This document shows, piece after piece, positions 24,331-35,519 of a stretch of DNA of 64,000 bases. How positions within the stretch are numbered: the first letter of the stretch is position 1; every line of letters begins with the position of its first letter. A program made the position numbers and the translations under genes. The notes below the pieces were generated by a model. The model saw only the letters and a program-made list of their open reading frames with translations. It made no database searches and had not been told where the DNA came from. Source of the stretch: Nymphaea colorata (lineage: Eukaryota; Streptophyta; Magnoliopsida; Nymphaeales; Nymphaeaceae); NCBI RefSeq assembly GCF_008831285.2, contig NC_045144.1, positions 10,147,672-10,211,671 of the forward strand, read 5' to 3'.

Positions 24331-25222
24331 ATGGATGACAAATTTTCTTCTCTTCATTTTCCCAAACTCTCGTCAACAAATTACATACAATGGGCTAGAA
24401 CTATGGAACACTTTATTCGTAGTAAAAGTCTTTGGGGACTAGTTGATGGGACAAAACTTGAACTACAACTAGTCCTTACGAAAGTTGTTGATGAAAGGGC
24501 TATGGAATTGGATGCAACCGAAAAAGAGAAGGTAATGGCTGAATACAACAAGAAATGGGGAAAATGGAGTGTTGGTCATCACAAAATTATTACTTGGATC
24601 TTGACTTGTGTTGACAATGCTACTAGCGGGCAAATCTCTAAATTAAATTCTGCCCTAGAAGCTTGGGAATATCTAAAGAAAACTCATACTGTGAGAGATG
24701 TTTCTTATATGCATCATGTTTAACTCAAAATTCACAATCTTCAACAAGGAGATAGATCCATTAAAGATTATGTGGCTGAAATGGATCAATTGTATGATGA
24801 ATTGAGTATTTTTGAACCACATTGGACACAAAATCTTATTCTTAGAGAAAAGCAAATACAACGTGAGAAGTTTTACAAGTTTATCATAGGTCTTAGACCG
24901 GAATTTGATGGTGTCAAAACCGCTTTACTTCATCGTTCTAAAACACCATCTATGAATGAGACTATTGCGGAGCTTCAAATGGAGGAATCGTCTTTGTCTT
25001 GATAAAGAAAAAGTCAACAATGTGCTTGCCACATCTAGGCCGGGGGCCCATTTGAGACCTTATAGACCTCCTCACTTCAATCGTACAAATGAAGGAGCAA
25101 GAAGAAAAGTTATTTGCTATCATTGTCAAGAAGAAGGACATACCAAGCCAGGATGTCCAAAACTTAGAACTTTTGACAAAAGAAGCAATGTTGCGGCTCC
25201 AATCCAAGAAGAAAGAAAATAA
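24331..25222 (+). pseudogene. copia gag (broken)
   Basis: Starts MDDKFSSLHFPKLSSTNY, the usual copia gag opening with the Y-x-x-W-A region, followed by a UBN2-type gag body (LNSALEAWEYLKKTHTV, IKDYVAEMDQLYDEL, FIIGLRPEFDGV). It ends in a CCHC zinc knuckle CYHCQEEGHTKPGC (CX2CX4HX4C), which binds genomic RNA in the particle. Lesions: a TAA at 24,721 in place of a probable CAA, a frameshift between about 24,960 and 25,000, and a TAA at 25,220 just before the protease. Gag and pol would otherwise be one continuous frame, as usual in copia. Confidence 0.92.
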
Positions 25223-25285
25223 GCAAGCTCATTCCAACTTGATCAACTCATAAGTGGTCTTCAACCATTTCTAAAGGGAGGAGGC

Positions 25286-28200
25286 ATGCCTTCCACTTTG
25301 GGAGCTACCGTGGCATCTACTTCTTCAAGTAAGTATTCTTGGATTATTGATTCGGGTGCATCTTTTCATATGACGCCTTGTGGATCCCTTCTCACCGAAT
25401 GCACTAAAAATGATTCTTATTCCTTTGTGAAAACGGTGGATGGTACTTCTCTTGAAATTGATTTTATTGGAAATCTTGACCTAGATTTTGGATCTAAAAC
25501 TTTAAAAGTACATCAAGTAAGACACATTCCTAAATTAAGCTTAAATTTATTGTCCGTTTCTCAAATAGCCGACATTGGTTTTGATATAATCTTCTCACAA
25601 TCCAAATGTTTGATACAGGACCGAGTATCCAAGAAGACGATTGGGGAAGGTTTTAGAACAAAAGATCTCTACTACATAGACTTTTTGGATCTTTCAAGAC
25701 CATCTTGCAATATCTCCAAAGAATGTGACATTCAAACTTGGCATCAAAGAATTGGACATTCCAATATAGAAAAAATTTCTCATCTTCCCTTCATGGAGAA
25801 TTTTTGTCAAAAAAACTTTTGTTGTAATGATTGTATCAAGGCTAAAATGAAAGTCTTACCTTTTGATAATAGAAACTTTATTGCCCAAAAATCTTTTGAT
25901 TTAGTGCATTCGGATGTGTGGGGACCCGCTCCTATTATGTCGAAAGGAGGATTATTGTACTATGTGATTTTTATTGATGATTATTCTAGGCATACTTGGG
26001 TTTACTTTCTCAAACACAAATCAGAGGTTTTCATAAACTTTAAAAATTTTTACAACATGATCTATACCCAATTTGGCTCAAATATCAAAGTCTTTAGAAG
26101 TGATTCGGGAGGAGAATTTATGTCAAATGAATTTCAACAATTTCTAAAAAAAAAAGGCATTGTTCATCAAAGATCTTGTCCTAACACTCCACAACAAAAT
26201 GGAGTGGCCGAGCGTAAACATAGGCACATTATTGAAACTACTAGAGCCCTTCTTTTATTTAAAAATGTTCCCAAAAACTTTTGGGCTGAGGCCGTTTTGA
26301 CTTCAACCTATTTAATTAATAGAATGCCTACCAAACTTTTGAAACATGTTTCTCCTTTTGAGAAACTTCACCATGTTAAACCTAATTACAATAGACTTAA
26401 AGTCTTTGGTTGCAAATATTTTGTGTTAAGTGACAAAGATGATAAGCTTTCTTCCAAAGCCATTTCTTGTGTTTTTATTGGGTATTTCGAAACTCAAAAG
26501 GGTTATAGATGTTATGATATTGAAAAAGATAAAGTTTATGTTTCAAGAAATGTGATCTTTCTAAAAAATGAAGATGGTTTCAAAGATGAACCTAAGAAAC
26601 TAGAAGATTATACTTTTCTTTGGACTAATGATATTGATGATGATGAACCCGATAAAGTTGTAGAAGTGCCAATTGAAGAAGTCAACAATGACAATTCTAC
26701 TCATTTGATTCCTCCAAAAGAGATCTTAGTTTATAGAAGAAGAGATACCCAAAATCAAGAAACTAATCAATCTCTCCCTAGGAGATCCCAAAGGCACACT
26801 AGACCTCCTCAAAGATTTATCTCTTATGAGTCTTTTTCCTCAAAATTTCGAGTTTGTCTTATGGCACATCATTCTTTTTATGAGCCAACTTCTTACCTTG
26901 AAGGTAAGGAAGATCCCAATTGGATTGAAGCCATGAATCTTGAACTTAAAGCTCTTGAAAGCAACTAAGACTTGGGATATTGTGCCTCTACCAACAGGGT
27001 TGTAGATGGATCTACAAAATCAAAACTAGAAGTCATGGAACCTTAGAAAGATACAAGGCCAAACTTGTTGCCAAGGGATATGCTCAAGAATATGAGATTG
27101 ATTATGAAGAAACCTTTGCTCCTGTTGCTCGCATGACTTCTGTTAGAACTTTTATTGTCATTGCTTCTGTTAAACATTGGACTATTTTTCAAATGGATGT
27201 TAAAAATGCTTTCTTATATGGTCAACTGCATGAAGAAGTTTTTATGAGTGCTCCCCTTGGTTTTGATCTACCTCAAAATAAAGTTTTATGTCTTAAGAAA
27301 GCCCTTTATGGTTTAAAACAAGCTTCCAAGGTCTGATTTGATAAGTTTAGTAGTGTAATGTTTAATCAAGGTTTTCAATCTTGCTACTCTGACACTGCCA
27401 TGTTTGTAAAAACCACCTCCGTAGGTGTAATTGTTTTATTATTGTATGTTGATGATATGGTTATTACTGGGAGTGATGATAAATGGATTATAGAGGTTAA
27501 ACATTTTCTTAACAAATGCTTTCAGATGACTGATTTGGGAAGACTAACTTATTTTCTTGGAATTGAAGTTGCTTATAGCAAACAGGGTTATCTTCTTTCT
27601 CAAATGAAGTTTGCCAGTGAATTAGTTGACAGAACAGGTATCTCAGATGACAAAGTTGTGGATACTCCAGAGGCACTGGGAGTAAAAATGAAAATTGATG
27701 ATGGAGAGATATTGGAGAATCCCACTCCTTTTCGGCAAATAGTTGGCGCTCTCTCTTATCTCTCCATCACCAGACCTGACATTGGTCATGCCGTGCATGT
27801 GATAAGCCAATTTCAACAAAGACCCACCTCAGTGCACATGGGAGCGGCAATGCGGATTGTCCATTATGTGAAAAACACTATCAACAAAGGACTATTTTTG
27901 TCTTCATCTTCTATATTAGAATTAGTTGCTTATACAGATGCTGATTGGGGTGGAGATCCCAATAATAGGCACTCCACCACTGGTTTTTGTGTGTTTTTAG
28001 GTGATTCATTGATCTCCGGGCGATGCAAGAAACAAAATAATGTGTCACTATCATCAACAGAAGCTGAGTATCGTGTGATGGCAACTACAACAATGGAGAT
28101 AGTGTGGCTTAAAAGCTTATTGAAGGACATGGGAATTCATATCATGAATCCTGTCAAGCTTTGTTGCGACAACAAAAGTGCAATCTATATTGCTAGCAAT

Positions 28201-28390
28201 CACACATTTCATGAAAGAACAAAGCATATAGAGATGGACTGTCATTATGTTCGTGAAGAATTTCTTCAGAAAAACATAGATCTCTCCTATGTTCCCTCTG
28301 AATATCAACTAGGAGATTTCTTTACCAAGGCTCTTGCTGCTGCCAGGTTTCAATTTCTCTTTGGCAAACTTTCGGTTATCACACCGTAAG
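25286..28390 (+). pseudogene. copia pol: protease, integrase, RT, RNase H (broken)
   Basis: Protease: WIIDSGASFHMTP near 25,340. Pre-integrase and zinc-binding region: WHQRIGHSNIEK and CCNDCIKAK near 25,740-25,850. Integrase core: DLVHSDVWGPAP, FRSDSGGEF and NGVAERKHRHIIE, giving the DDE triad (25,900-26,240). RT: RYKAKLVAKGYAQ, DVKNAFLYG, LYGLKQASKV and the catalytic LYVDDMVITG (27,040-27,470). RNase H: YTDADWGGDPNNR, SLSSTEAEYRVMA, CDNKSAIYIA, HIEMDCHYVRE, LGDFFTKAL (27,930-28,340). One long frame of 560 codons is intact to 26,968. Two nearby frameshifts follow (about 26,955-26,968 and about 26,990), then a TGA at 27,334 where the family has Trp. The enzyme motifs themselves are undamaged. 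Confidence 0.95.
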
Positions 28391-28402
28391 TTTGAGGGGG
28401 GA
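28389..28402 (+). other. Polypurine tract of the copia element
   Basis: AGTTTGAGGGGGGA lies immediately before the 3' LTR, just after the pol stop. It should be the RNase H-resistant primer for plus-strand synthesis. Confidence 0.9.
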
Positions 28403-28416
28403 TGTTAGAATGTATG

Positions 28417-28450
<34 letters not shown>

Positions 28451-28897
28451 CATGTACATTACATATATTAGTGTGCTAATATATGTCTTACATATATAGA
28501 TATGTGTATATTTTAGGGTACCTAGGTCATACTTGTAATTTTCCTTTTTCTTTTATGTATTTTTCTATTTCTTTTTACACCTTTATTATTATTTAAGAAG
28601 GGAACTAGCTGTTGGGCCTCTCTCCAACGGCTAGAATTCTAGCCGTTGGAAATGGCCCAACAGCCATTTCCCCTCCTCCTCTCTTCTTCCCTTGTATTAT
28701 AAATAAGGGACTGTTGTCCCCTTTTAGGTTATGGCTTGTTAAGCCACATCTTGTAGTATTTTGCCTTGTTTGGCTGAAGATCAATATATTTTCCTTATCC
28801 TCTTGTTAGAGGATTCTTGTGTATTGCCTTGTTGAGTTAGTGAGAGATTCAAGAGTGATATTCTTGAAGTATTTGCCTAACTTGGGCCTGATTTACA
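28403..28897 (+). repeat. 3' LTR of the copia element
   Basis: 495 bp, TG...CA, with a short (TA)n(TG)n tract (28,419-28,449), TATA box ATTATAAATA at 28,696-28,705 and a perfect nested inverted repeat at 28,608-28,664. Confidence 0.95.
28608..28664. repeat. Nested palindrome in the LTR upstream of the TATA box
   Basis: The inner part is a perfect 26-bp palindrome (28,624-28,649; half-site CCAACGGCTAGAA). It is enclosed by an 11-bp inverted repeat GCTGTTGGGCC (28,608-28,618) and GGCCCAACAGC (28,654-28,664). It ends about 30 bp before the TATA box. In the 5' LTR the same structure has one mismatch in each layer. It could be a cruciform, an RNA hairpin if transcribed, or a dimeric transcription-factor site; the sequence alone cannot tell. 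Confidence 0.9.
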
Positions 28898-29930
28898 TCA
28901 TCAACTCTCTTCCTATAAAAGAGATGTTAGAAATGGATCTAAGGGTATTGTTATGAAATGGAGGAAGTGGGTGTGGGACAACAAATCTATTCCGAGAGCA
29001 TGTTGGTTTGTGTATATTGCTATGGCAGATTGCTCACTGATTCCAGATTGCAAAGATATGGGGTTTCTTGGCTTCTAAGTGCAGGTTGTGTCAGCAAACT
29101 ATTGAAGATCACAATCATGTTCTGTTTTACATGTCATTATTCCTTGATGATCTGGAAATTTGTTGCTTCCAAATTTGTGATCTTTGTTAAACCTAGAGAA
29201 ACCTTCTGCTCCATGTTTTTATGGTGGCATGGTAGGCAATTCTCGTGTAAAGAGTTTAAAGTTTGCTGGATGATTTGTTTCAGGCTTTCAGCATCACGGT
29301 TTGGAAAATATGGGGGGATTTAGGAATTTGTACTCCCATGAAGAAACTTATAAAGATGTTCCTGAAGCCAGGCAAGAAGTTTGGTGGGCATGTTTTGAAA
29401 ATATTTTGAAACACCACTGGAAAGATCCGATGTTTATAAGGCAATCCATCTATGGTTGTTGATAGGAGTGTTCAGTCCCTTCTAGCATAATGATAGTTTG
29501 GAAGGATATCTGATTGAGATCGGCTCTGCAAAACCGACAAGCTATTTTTGTGTTGTCGTTTTTTGGTATAATGGAGAAATCATCTCCAAGCAAGCTCTTC
29601 CTGATACTTGATCTAGTGGTTTTGTTGAAACTGACTATGGCTAAGCCTTCTGCAGTATGTTCCTGATTGTGCGAAGAGTTTGGCTCAGAGAAAACAACGT
29701 GCAATGGAAATCATGGCTTCATGGTCTTAAGGAGTCAGCTTTATATCATGATAGTAATGTTCTTGGCAAGATGATAGTATGTAAACAAGCTTTATCTTTT
29801 GATGTTCTTACCTTGCTTTCTGAGCACAGGTTGTTAGACCTTTTGATCGACTTTGATGTACATTTTTTTTTTCTCCAATGGAAGGGGACCACCTTAGCCC
29901 ACTTTCGTCGGACAATCACACTCCCATCCT
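28898..29930 (+). mobile_element. LINE, 3' segment (resumes after the copia insertion)
   Basis: The LINE continues after the copia element. 28,945-29,110 carries the reverse-transcriptase zinc-binding region (IPRACWFVYIAMAD, then LLTDSRLQRYGVSWL and a CQQTIEDHNHVLF stretch in shifting frames). 29,640-29,915 is an RNase H-like domain (MEIMASW, KQALSFDVLTLLSEHRLLD, and a final LAHFRRT like the family's LAH-LA-). It is heavily decayed. No clear poly-A tail was found; A/T runs at 30,090-30,125 may mark the end. Confidence 0.75.
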
Positions 29931-31188
29931 AAATCTGTGCATGTAGAAGGATTACATGTTCGGTGGGAATGTTGAGACATTGCTGATAATTTTCAGAGAG
30001 ACTGGCAGATTACCAACAATAACATATGATGTTAGCCTAATGTTGTAAACATCGGTGTGGCCAATACATATCGGCAAGATCGAGCTCAAAAAAATACATA
30101 TTTTTTTTATAAGATAAAAAATAAAAAATAAAAACTAGACTGGCCCTGGCCAATAGGATGCACGTCCGTCGACATGCTCCAATATGGAATGATATTAACA
30201 CCACAGAGCCAGCCCGAGAATGGCTCTTAATCGTGAAACGCCACTAATTTGCCGACTGCACTTTCAGTAGATTCTGCCTATCTATTACTACCAACTTGAT
30301 GGTGTTTCATTTTAAGTGCATGTTCGTTTGCCAAGGTGATTTCTCTAAGAGGATTAGCAGTCTGCACCGTATATCGGTGAGACAAACACCAGATAAAAAG
30401 TCCGGGACTGCCTCTTCAAGTCTAACACAGCCAACATTGTGTGCCCTTTAAGACTAGTATACCAAACACCCATACGAAATCAATCAAACATTCCCTAAGA
30501 GAGGGATTGACCCATGGTGTGAACCGATACATCTTCATATTCACTCCATCGCTGTTATTTTTCAAAGACTAAACAAGCATCCATAAATCAGTCCAATTTG
30601 CCTGAAAGTTGTATGACCATGTAAGAAAAGTTGATATGGTAGTACTAAAGATCGCAGGTCTCCCATAGAAAAGGCCCAACCAGAATGACAGTAATTTTTT
30701 TATCACACCTGATCTGCCAAAGCTAAAATAAGACAGAAGCACTTTTGCAAAAATGGAAAGATAGAGAATGAAAAACTCATTTGACCTATAGTGCCGAGAT
30801 GCAGAAGGATGACAATAGAATTTTCAAACAAACTTATAGTCGATGTTACTGACAGTATGCAGGAAGAGAATGCGGCTATCAACGAATGTGGACATCAAAA
30901 CATCAAACCCTTTTTCCTAATTTAAATTGCTTTCCAAATATATTATAATGGTTATTGATCATAACTGTGTCCAATGTTTCAGTAATCAGTGGCTTGAGAT
31001 CATCAATTCTCATTGCAGAAATTCACTCTTACAGATATCAACAAGCCGATCTAAAAAGTGAAGTATATGAAGTTTGTCTTAACTGTTACATAAATGGGAG
31101 AGGAAAAAGTATTATATGAACAGCATGAAGTACACCAGAGTTGGATTGTTATATTGACAAGAGCTGGTCTCCCACTGCTGAAAAAGGG
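29931..31188. other. No gene seen; 3' flank of the SNAP33-like gene
   Basis: Includes A/T-rich runs at 30,090-30,130 that may be the LINE tail. The minus-strand text just below 31,188 is probably the 3' UTR of the SNARE gene. No other coding motif or RNA gene was seen. Confidence 0.45.
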
Positions 31189-34100
31189 TTACTTCCCTAG
31201 CAAACGGCGGCCACGTTCATTAGCACCTTTCACTCTATAGTTCAACTCTTCCACATCATCATGGAGGTGATCCAATGCTTTGTTTTGTCTGTCAGCATCC
31301 AAATCAGTACATGAAGTCATGGAACAATATAAAAAATTCACAAAACATTACGGAACACAATAATGCTGTAAATGCAAACCAAGGAAGTCCAATCTGAATG
31401 TCAGACATCTAGTTATGAAGACTATTCAAAAGGATGAAATATCTGAAGAGTAACAAGTTTACAACAATATCTGAAGGAAACCAGCTCAGATAACCATACG
31501 AATCTTACCTTTCTATCTCAGATCCCATGTCAACTGCCATAACCTTCAGGTCACCCAGCAAGTTGCTCAAATCAGAAAGGGCGTCATCTTGCTTTTCTTT
31601 TTCCAACTGTTTTTAGAAGAAAAAGCCAAGCATAAGCTGTGTTGCCAAGTCATATTGTTTTAGGTGGTCTTTATACCGTTCAATGACAGACCTGGATTCT
31701 TTCCTGAGCAGTTGATGCAGAAGGATGCTCTCGAGTCCCAGATTTGTCCTTGGGACCACGAGCTATTCCCAACCGCTCCCTCTGTTCTGTGTGTGCTGCT
31801 CTTCTTTTGAAGGAGTCGCCTGTCAACCAAGGGCTCAAATTCAACAAACTGTAACATTTTTTTATGAAATCAAAACCTCAAGACCGCATGTTACTGTAAA
31901 ACCTGCCTTTTGTAATCACTGGACCAGTAATTTGTCGAGTTTTCTTTGGCTTCCAGGTTTTTGAGAAGATCCCACCGAGACTACCCAGCAGCTTCTCCCC
32001 CTGCTTGAGAAATCTCATAAATTAGGGATCACCAAAAGAAAACAGAAGATTTCAACAAAAGATTCCAGCTGATGAACCATTACAAGTTGTTTGAAATGGT
32101 AGTCAATGGCATGAAAGATGTACTTCTTAGGTAGTTCAAGGAACAGCTGTATGATTACCAAGATTTCACAGCTTGAATGCTGCAGAAGTTATTCCCTGCT
32201 TGCTTATTAAAGAACTTTGATATCATTATACACGTATCTAATATGACTTCGTTACTCTTCAAGTCTTATGCAGAAACAAATGCACTTGAACACACAGAAT
32301 ACAAGCAAAGATGCATGCCCAGAGTAAGGTACTTCCTCTGTAAGAAATTTTTCACTTGATATCCATGCAAAATAATGAACCTCAAAGGACATAACAGAAT
32401 CTTGATATATAGGTCAAATCTAACTATTCAAGGATGCGAACAATCTAGAATATGCGGAAATATACCTAGCTGACAGATTGGCTAATGAATTTGAGGCAAA
32501 CCGGAACCTGGAAAACAACAGATCCCATCATTGACTGCTTGGCAAGTATTGAAGGCAAGCATCCGGACCAGGTTATCAATATACCTACCATCTCAATTAC
32601 CAAGGTAACTTCAGATCAAAAAGCAGCCCAGACTAGGGCCCCTCAAATTCCAAACCAAGTACAAGTAGGTTCTTTTCAGACAGGTTAAATAGAGCATCTG
32701 AAGAAAACTAACTGCACTCCAGGTCCCAGGTCAGAAGATATTTTCATATAGGTGTACAATTTAGGCAAGATGTAGCTGCTAACATTTTTCTTCAGTTGAT
32801 GCAGTAAGCATAACTTCCAACAATTGGAAAGATCATTACGTCATATTTCATTAAAACAAGTGTAAAAGGATAAAAAAATTCACTTTTGTAGTAACTTCAT
32901 GTTATCAAAATATTGCAGCTCATCATCTGCATCTTTCAGTTATTGAAGGAGACTACCATAATAGCACGTTATACAGAAAGAAATCTCTGGCATTTTAAGG
33001 GATTTCCTTCTTCCTGACCAAAATACTTTCAGATGACAGTGTATGACCTAAATTGGTGGGTAGTAGATAATTTTTCTGAGACTAGTTATTCACATAAACT
33101 GTGACAGCATATCCTCATAGCTCATTGTCCATAAAAAATGCCATATAAGATTATGTCTATGAGCGAATACGAACAAATATGAAATGGTTGTCAATATAGA
33201 AAACCAGTCTAACCACACATTACAAACAAAAATCTCCAAACTACTGAGCCACATCAGAAAAAAAAAACACGCAAACAAATCGATGGTAAACAGGAATTGC
33301 ACATGTTTGCCCTACAGCAAACTACATCTCGTTATTCAAATATCAAATGCGAACTGGTAAATTTGTCATAATTGCAACTTCCAAAATTTGAGGATGAGAG
33401 ACTACGAAACTTATATCCACCACTCTCAAAAGTCAAAAGCAAAATTATCATTTCGGTGGAAAGAGAATGTCATTCAGAAGACCGTAGTAGATCTTTTTCA
33501 CAAAAAAATTTGCGACATATAAAGATGATCTTTTTGATGAACAAGATCATGTTGTGTCATTAGTTCCTAGATAAGCATGATCTATTATGAAACCTTTCCA
33601 AGCAAAAAGGAAATGCTGTTTAAGTTTGTTACTATTTGTATCAGACACAGATAAGATGTCAATTCTAGTTTGCCCCCCGGCAGGATCTTTCTACACAAAC
33701 AATAGTCATACTCGATAAGAACCTAACCAACTTTCCAATAAAAATTCCTTAAAACACGTTTCGAAGTGGAGGAAATCTCATATAAAAAAAAACACAAAAA
33801 TTACAAGCGAACTTGCAATATAAGCTTCTCCATCAAGCTAACTTGCAATATAAGCTTCTCCATAAAGCTAACTTGCAATATAAACTTCTCCATCGAAGGA
33901 GAAATTTGTCACATAAAAATTTTAAATTTCCGGGAAAAAATTTCACAAGAACATTTTTCGTTTTCAAATATGAGAAAAGTTATGACTTTTTCAAACTCTT
34001 CAACTTTCCCATTACCAAGCATGCACAACTTTTAAGCCTTCCACAGGGTAAAGGTAAACAACAAAGTAAAGGTAGTCTTCCGTTCCTGAGTTCATTAACA

Positions 34101-35001
34101 ATTAGAATTTCCCATTAAAAAGCTGTTCCAAAAGACCAAATCAACCAAAGAGGAGGACGACTATGATCAGAAAAGTATGTGTAATCATAAGTTAATTAAA
34201 TCGATCATCTCAGCACATCGAGATCGAGTCAAGGTCCAAATGAGAATGGGCAAGAATATTCACCCTGCTAAGTTCTTGATCTACGCCCACTGCCTGCATA
34301 TGTGTCCTTTCAATCTGCTCTCCTTGCTGATGAAGCATGATCATCGTCCTCGTCCCGTCTTCCCTTATATCCTCTGCAATTTTCAGGCAGTTGTTCACGG
34401 CATCCGTCGTCTCCTCCGACTTATAGACCGCATAATTCTCCAGCTCCTGGACCGACTGGTTCTCAAACCCACCCTCATCGCGGAAGTCGTTCTTGTAGCG
34501 ATCTCTCGCCGCCCGCGGCACCGAAAAACGAGAATTTGAAGTGGAATCTTCCACCTGTGCTTGAGACGTGAACAATTCATCCCTCTGCTTCTGCTCTTCT
34601 GCCGTACTCTTGGGCTTTAGCGTCTGAGCTTGCGCAGCCCCGTCTTCCTTCGATTTCCCGACCGTCCACATGGCAGACCCGCCGATGGAGGCGGCCTTCT
34701 CCTTCACCTGGGCGACGAATCCGCCACCCATGATCCTGTAACGACTATTGCCGCCCTTCGACTGTTGCTGACTTTCAGAAACGCCTTCACCATCGCTGAA
34801 TGGGTTTCCGGAACCGGTTTTTCCAGGCCCTGCCTTGTCATGGTCGTCATCAAAGGGGTTGCTGGAGATGGCCGGGAGAACGGGCTCGGACGACCGTCTT
34901 GTGGGCCTCGGCGGGGGCCTTATGTCATCGTCGGAGTCAGAATCAAACGGGTTACTCGCGCGATTTGCAGAATTGGCATAACGTTGCCCAGTTCTTGACA
35001 T
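31189..35001 (-). CDS. SNAP33: SNAP33-like Qb+Qc SNARE, five coding exons
   Basis: A complete SNAP25-type SNARE. Such proteins sit on the plasma membrane or cell plate and give the Qb and Qc helices to complexes with syntaxins (KNOLLE, PEN1) and VAMP72 for cytokinesis and defence secretion. Exons: 35,001-34,264; 32,000-31,907; 31,819-31,692; 31,606-31,509; 31,288-31,189, giving 385 residues. The N-terminus is long and has three NPF motifs (residues 17-19, 48-50, 66-68) in acidic context, known EH-domain ligands. Qb helix about 181-246 (NQSVQELENYAVYKSEE, zero-layer Gln229); Qc about 325-385 (DALSDLSNLLGDLK, zero-layer Gln354, ending GRRLLGK). No Cys palmitoylation cluster joins them, as in plant members. 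Three introns are GT-AG; intron 2 keeps frame only with a GC donor (AAAG/GCAGGT). It is about 85 residues longer than Arabidopsis SNAP33. No lesion is visible. Confidence 0.95.
33811..33900. repeat. Three tandem copies of a 30-bp unit in SNARE intron 1
   Basis: Exactly three 30-base units begin at 33,811, 33,841 and 33,871. Each starts ACTTGCAATATAA and continues with CTTCTCCATC or CATA; the third copy is the most diverged. It lies in the 2.3-kb first intron. Confidence 0.95.
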
Positions 35002-35488
35002 GGTGGCGATGGTGCTAACGCAAGAAAATCAATAAAGTGGGCAAGAAACCAGCGAATCCGAAGAGTGGCAAGAATTGAGAGTCAAATAAGACTCCTGTAA
35101 CCTTAACCAAGAAGTAACTGCGAACAGATTTTATAGCATCATTATAGACAAAGGTAGAGAAACTGGCGAAGCGAGAAGAAGTTTAATTTGACGAAAATGG
35201 CAGAAGAAATATGAAAAGAAGAAGAAATAGCAGAAGACAAGAAGAAACCACGAAGAGAAGGAGAAATAAAAGAAGTTACGAAGTGGGTAGTTGATCAAAT
35301 GACGGAAATGATAAACAAAACATCAAAAGAAGGCAGAGGACGTAGAATTTCCAAATGGGTGTCGTGATTTCCAATTCATTATAACTGAAGACTTTAGCCA
35401 ACCAGAAGAAATAGACGAAGAAACAAATGCGAACAAGAAGAGGAGATTTCAGATGGATGTGGGCGCTGCAAGCCGAGTCAAAACAGCG

Positions 35489-35494
35489 TTTATA
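35489..35494 (-). promoter_or_regulatory. Candidate TATA box for the SNAP33-like gene
   Basis: On the minus strand CCTATAAACG lies about 490 bases upstream of the ATG, followed by pyrimidine-rich text of 5'-UTR type. A second TATATATA word lies further up (about 35,684-35,693). The choice between them is inferred. Confidence 0.3.
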
Positions 35495-35519
35495 GGAAGG
35501 TGGTGAGAAGGAGAATCCT

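Larger units (their letters stand above)
23424..28897 (+). mobile_element. Nearly complete young Ty1/copia retrotransposon
   Basis: A 5,474-bp element with two LTRs (23,424-24,002 and 28,403-28,897), each starting TGTTAG and ending TTTACA. It has an initiator-Met-type primer binding site, a polypurine tract, and gag-protease-integrase-RT-RNase H in copia order. It lies inside a LINE. TCATA precedes it and TCATC follows, a 4-of-5 match to a 5-bp target duplication, and removing the element with one copy lets the LINE frame continue. The LTRs differ at 7 sites in about 450 comparable bases (about 98.4% identity), indicating recent insertion. Three premature stops and about three frameshifts mean it cannot encode a full polyprotein now. 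Confidence 0.97.

Noticed and set aside
32485-32688. 67-codon frame inside SNARE intron 1
   Set aside because: No motif and intronic; antisense to the gene.
34630-35018. Plus-strand frames of 72 and 122 codons
   Set aside because: Antisense shadows of SNAP33-like exon 1, whose minus-strand protein is clearly the real one.
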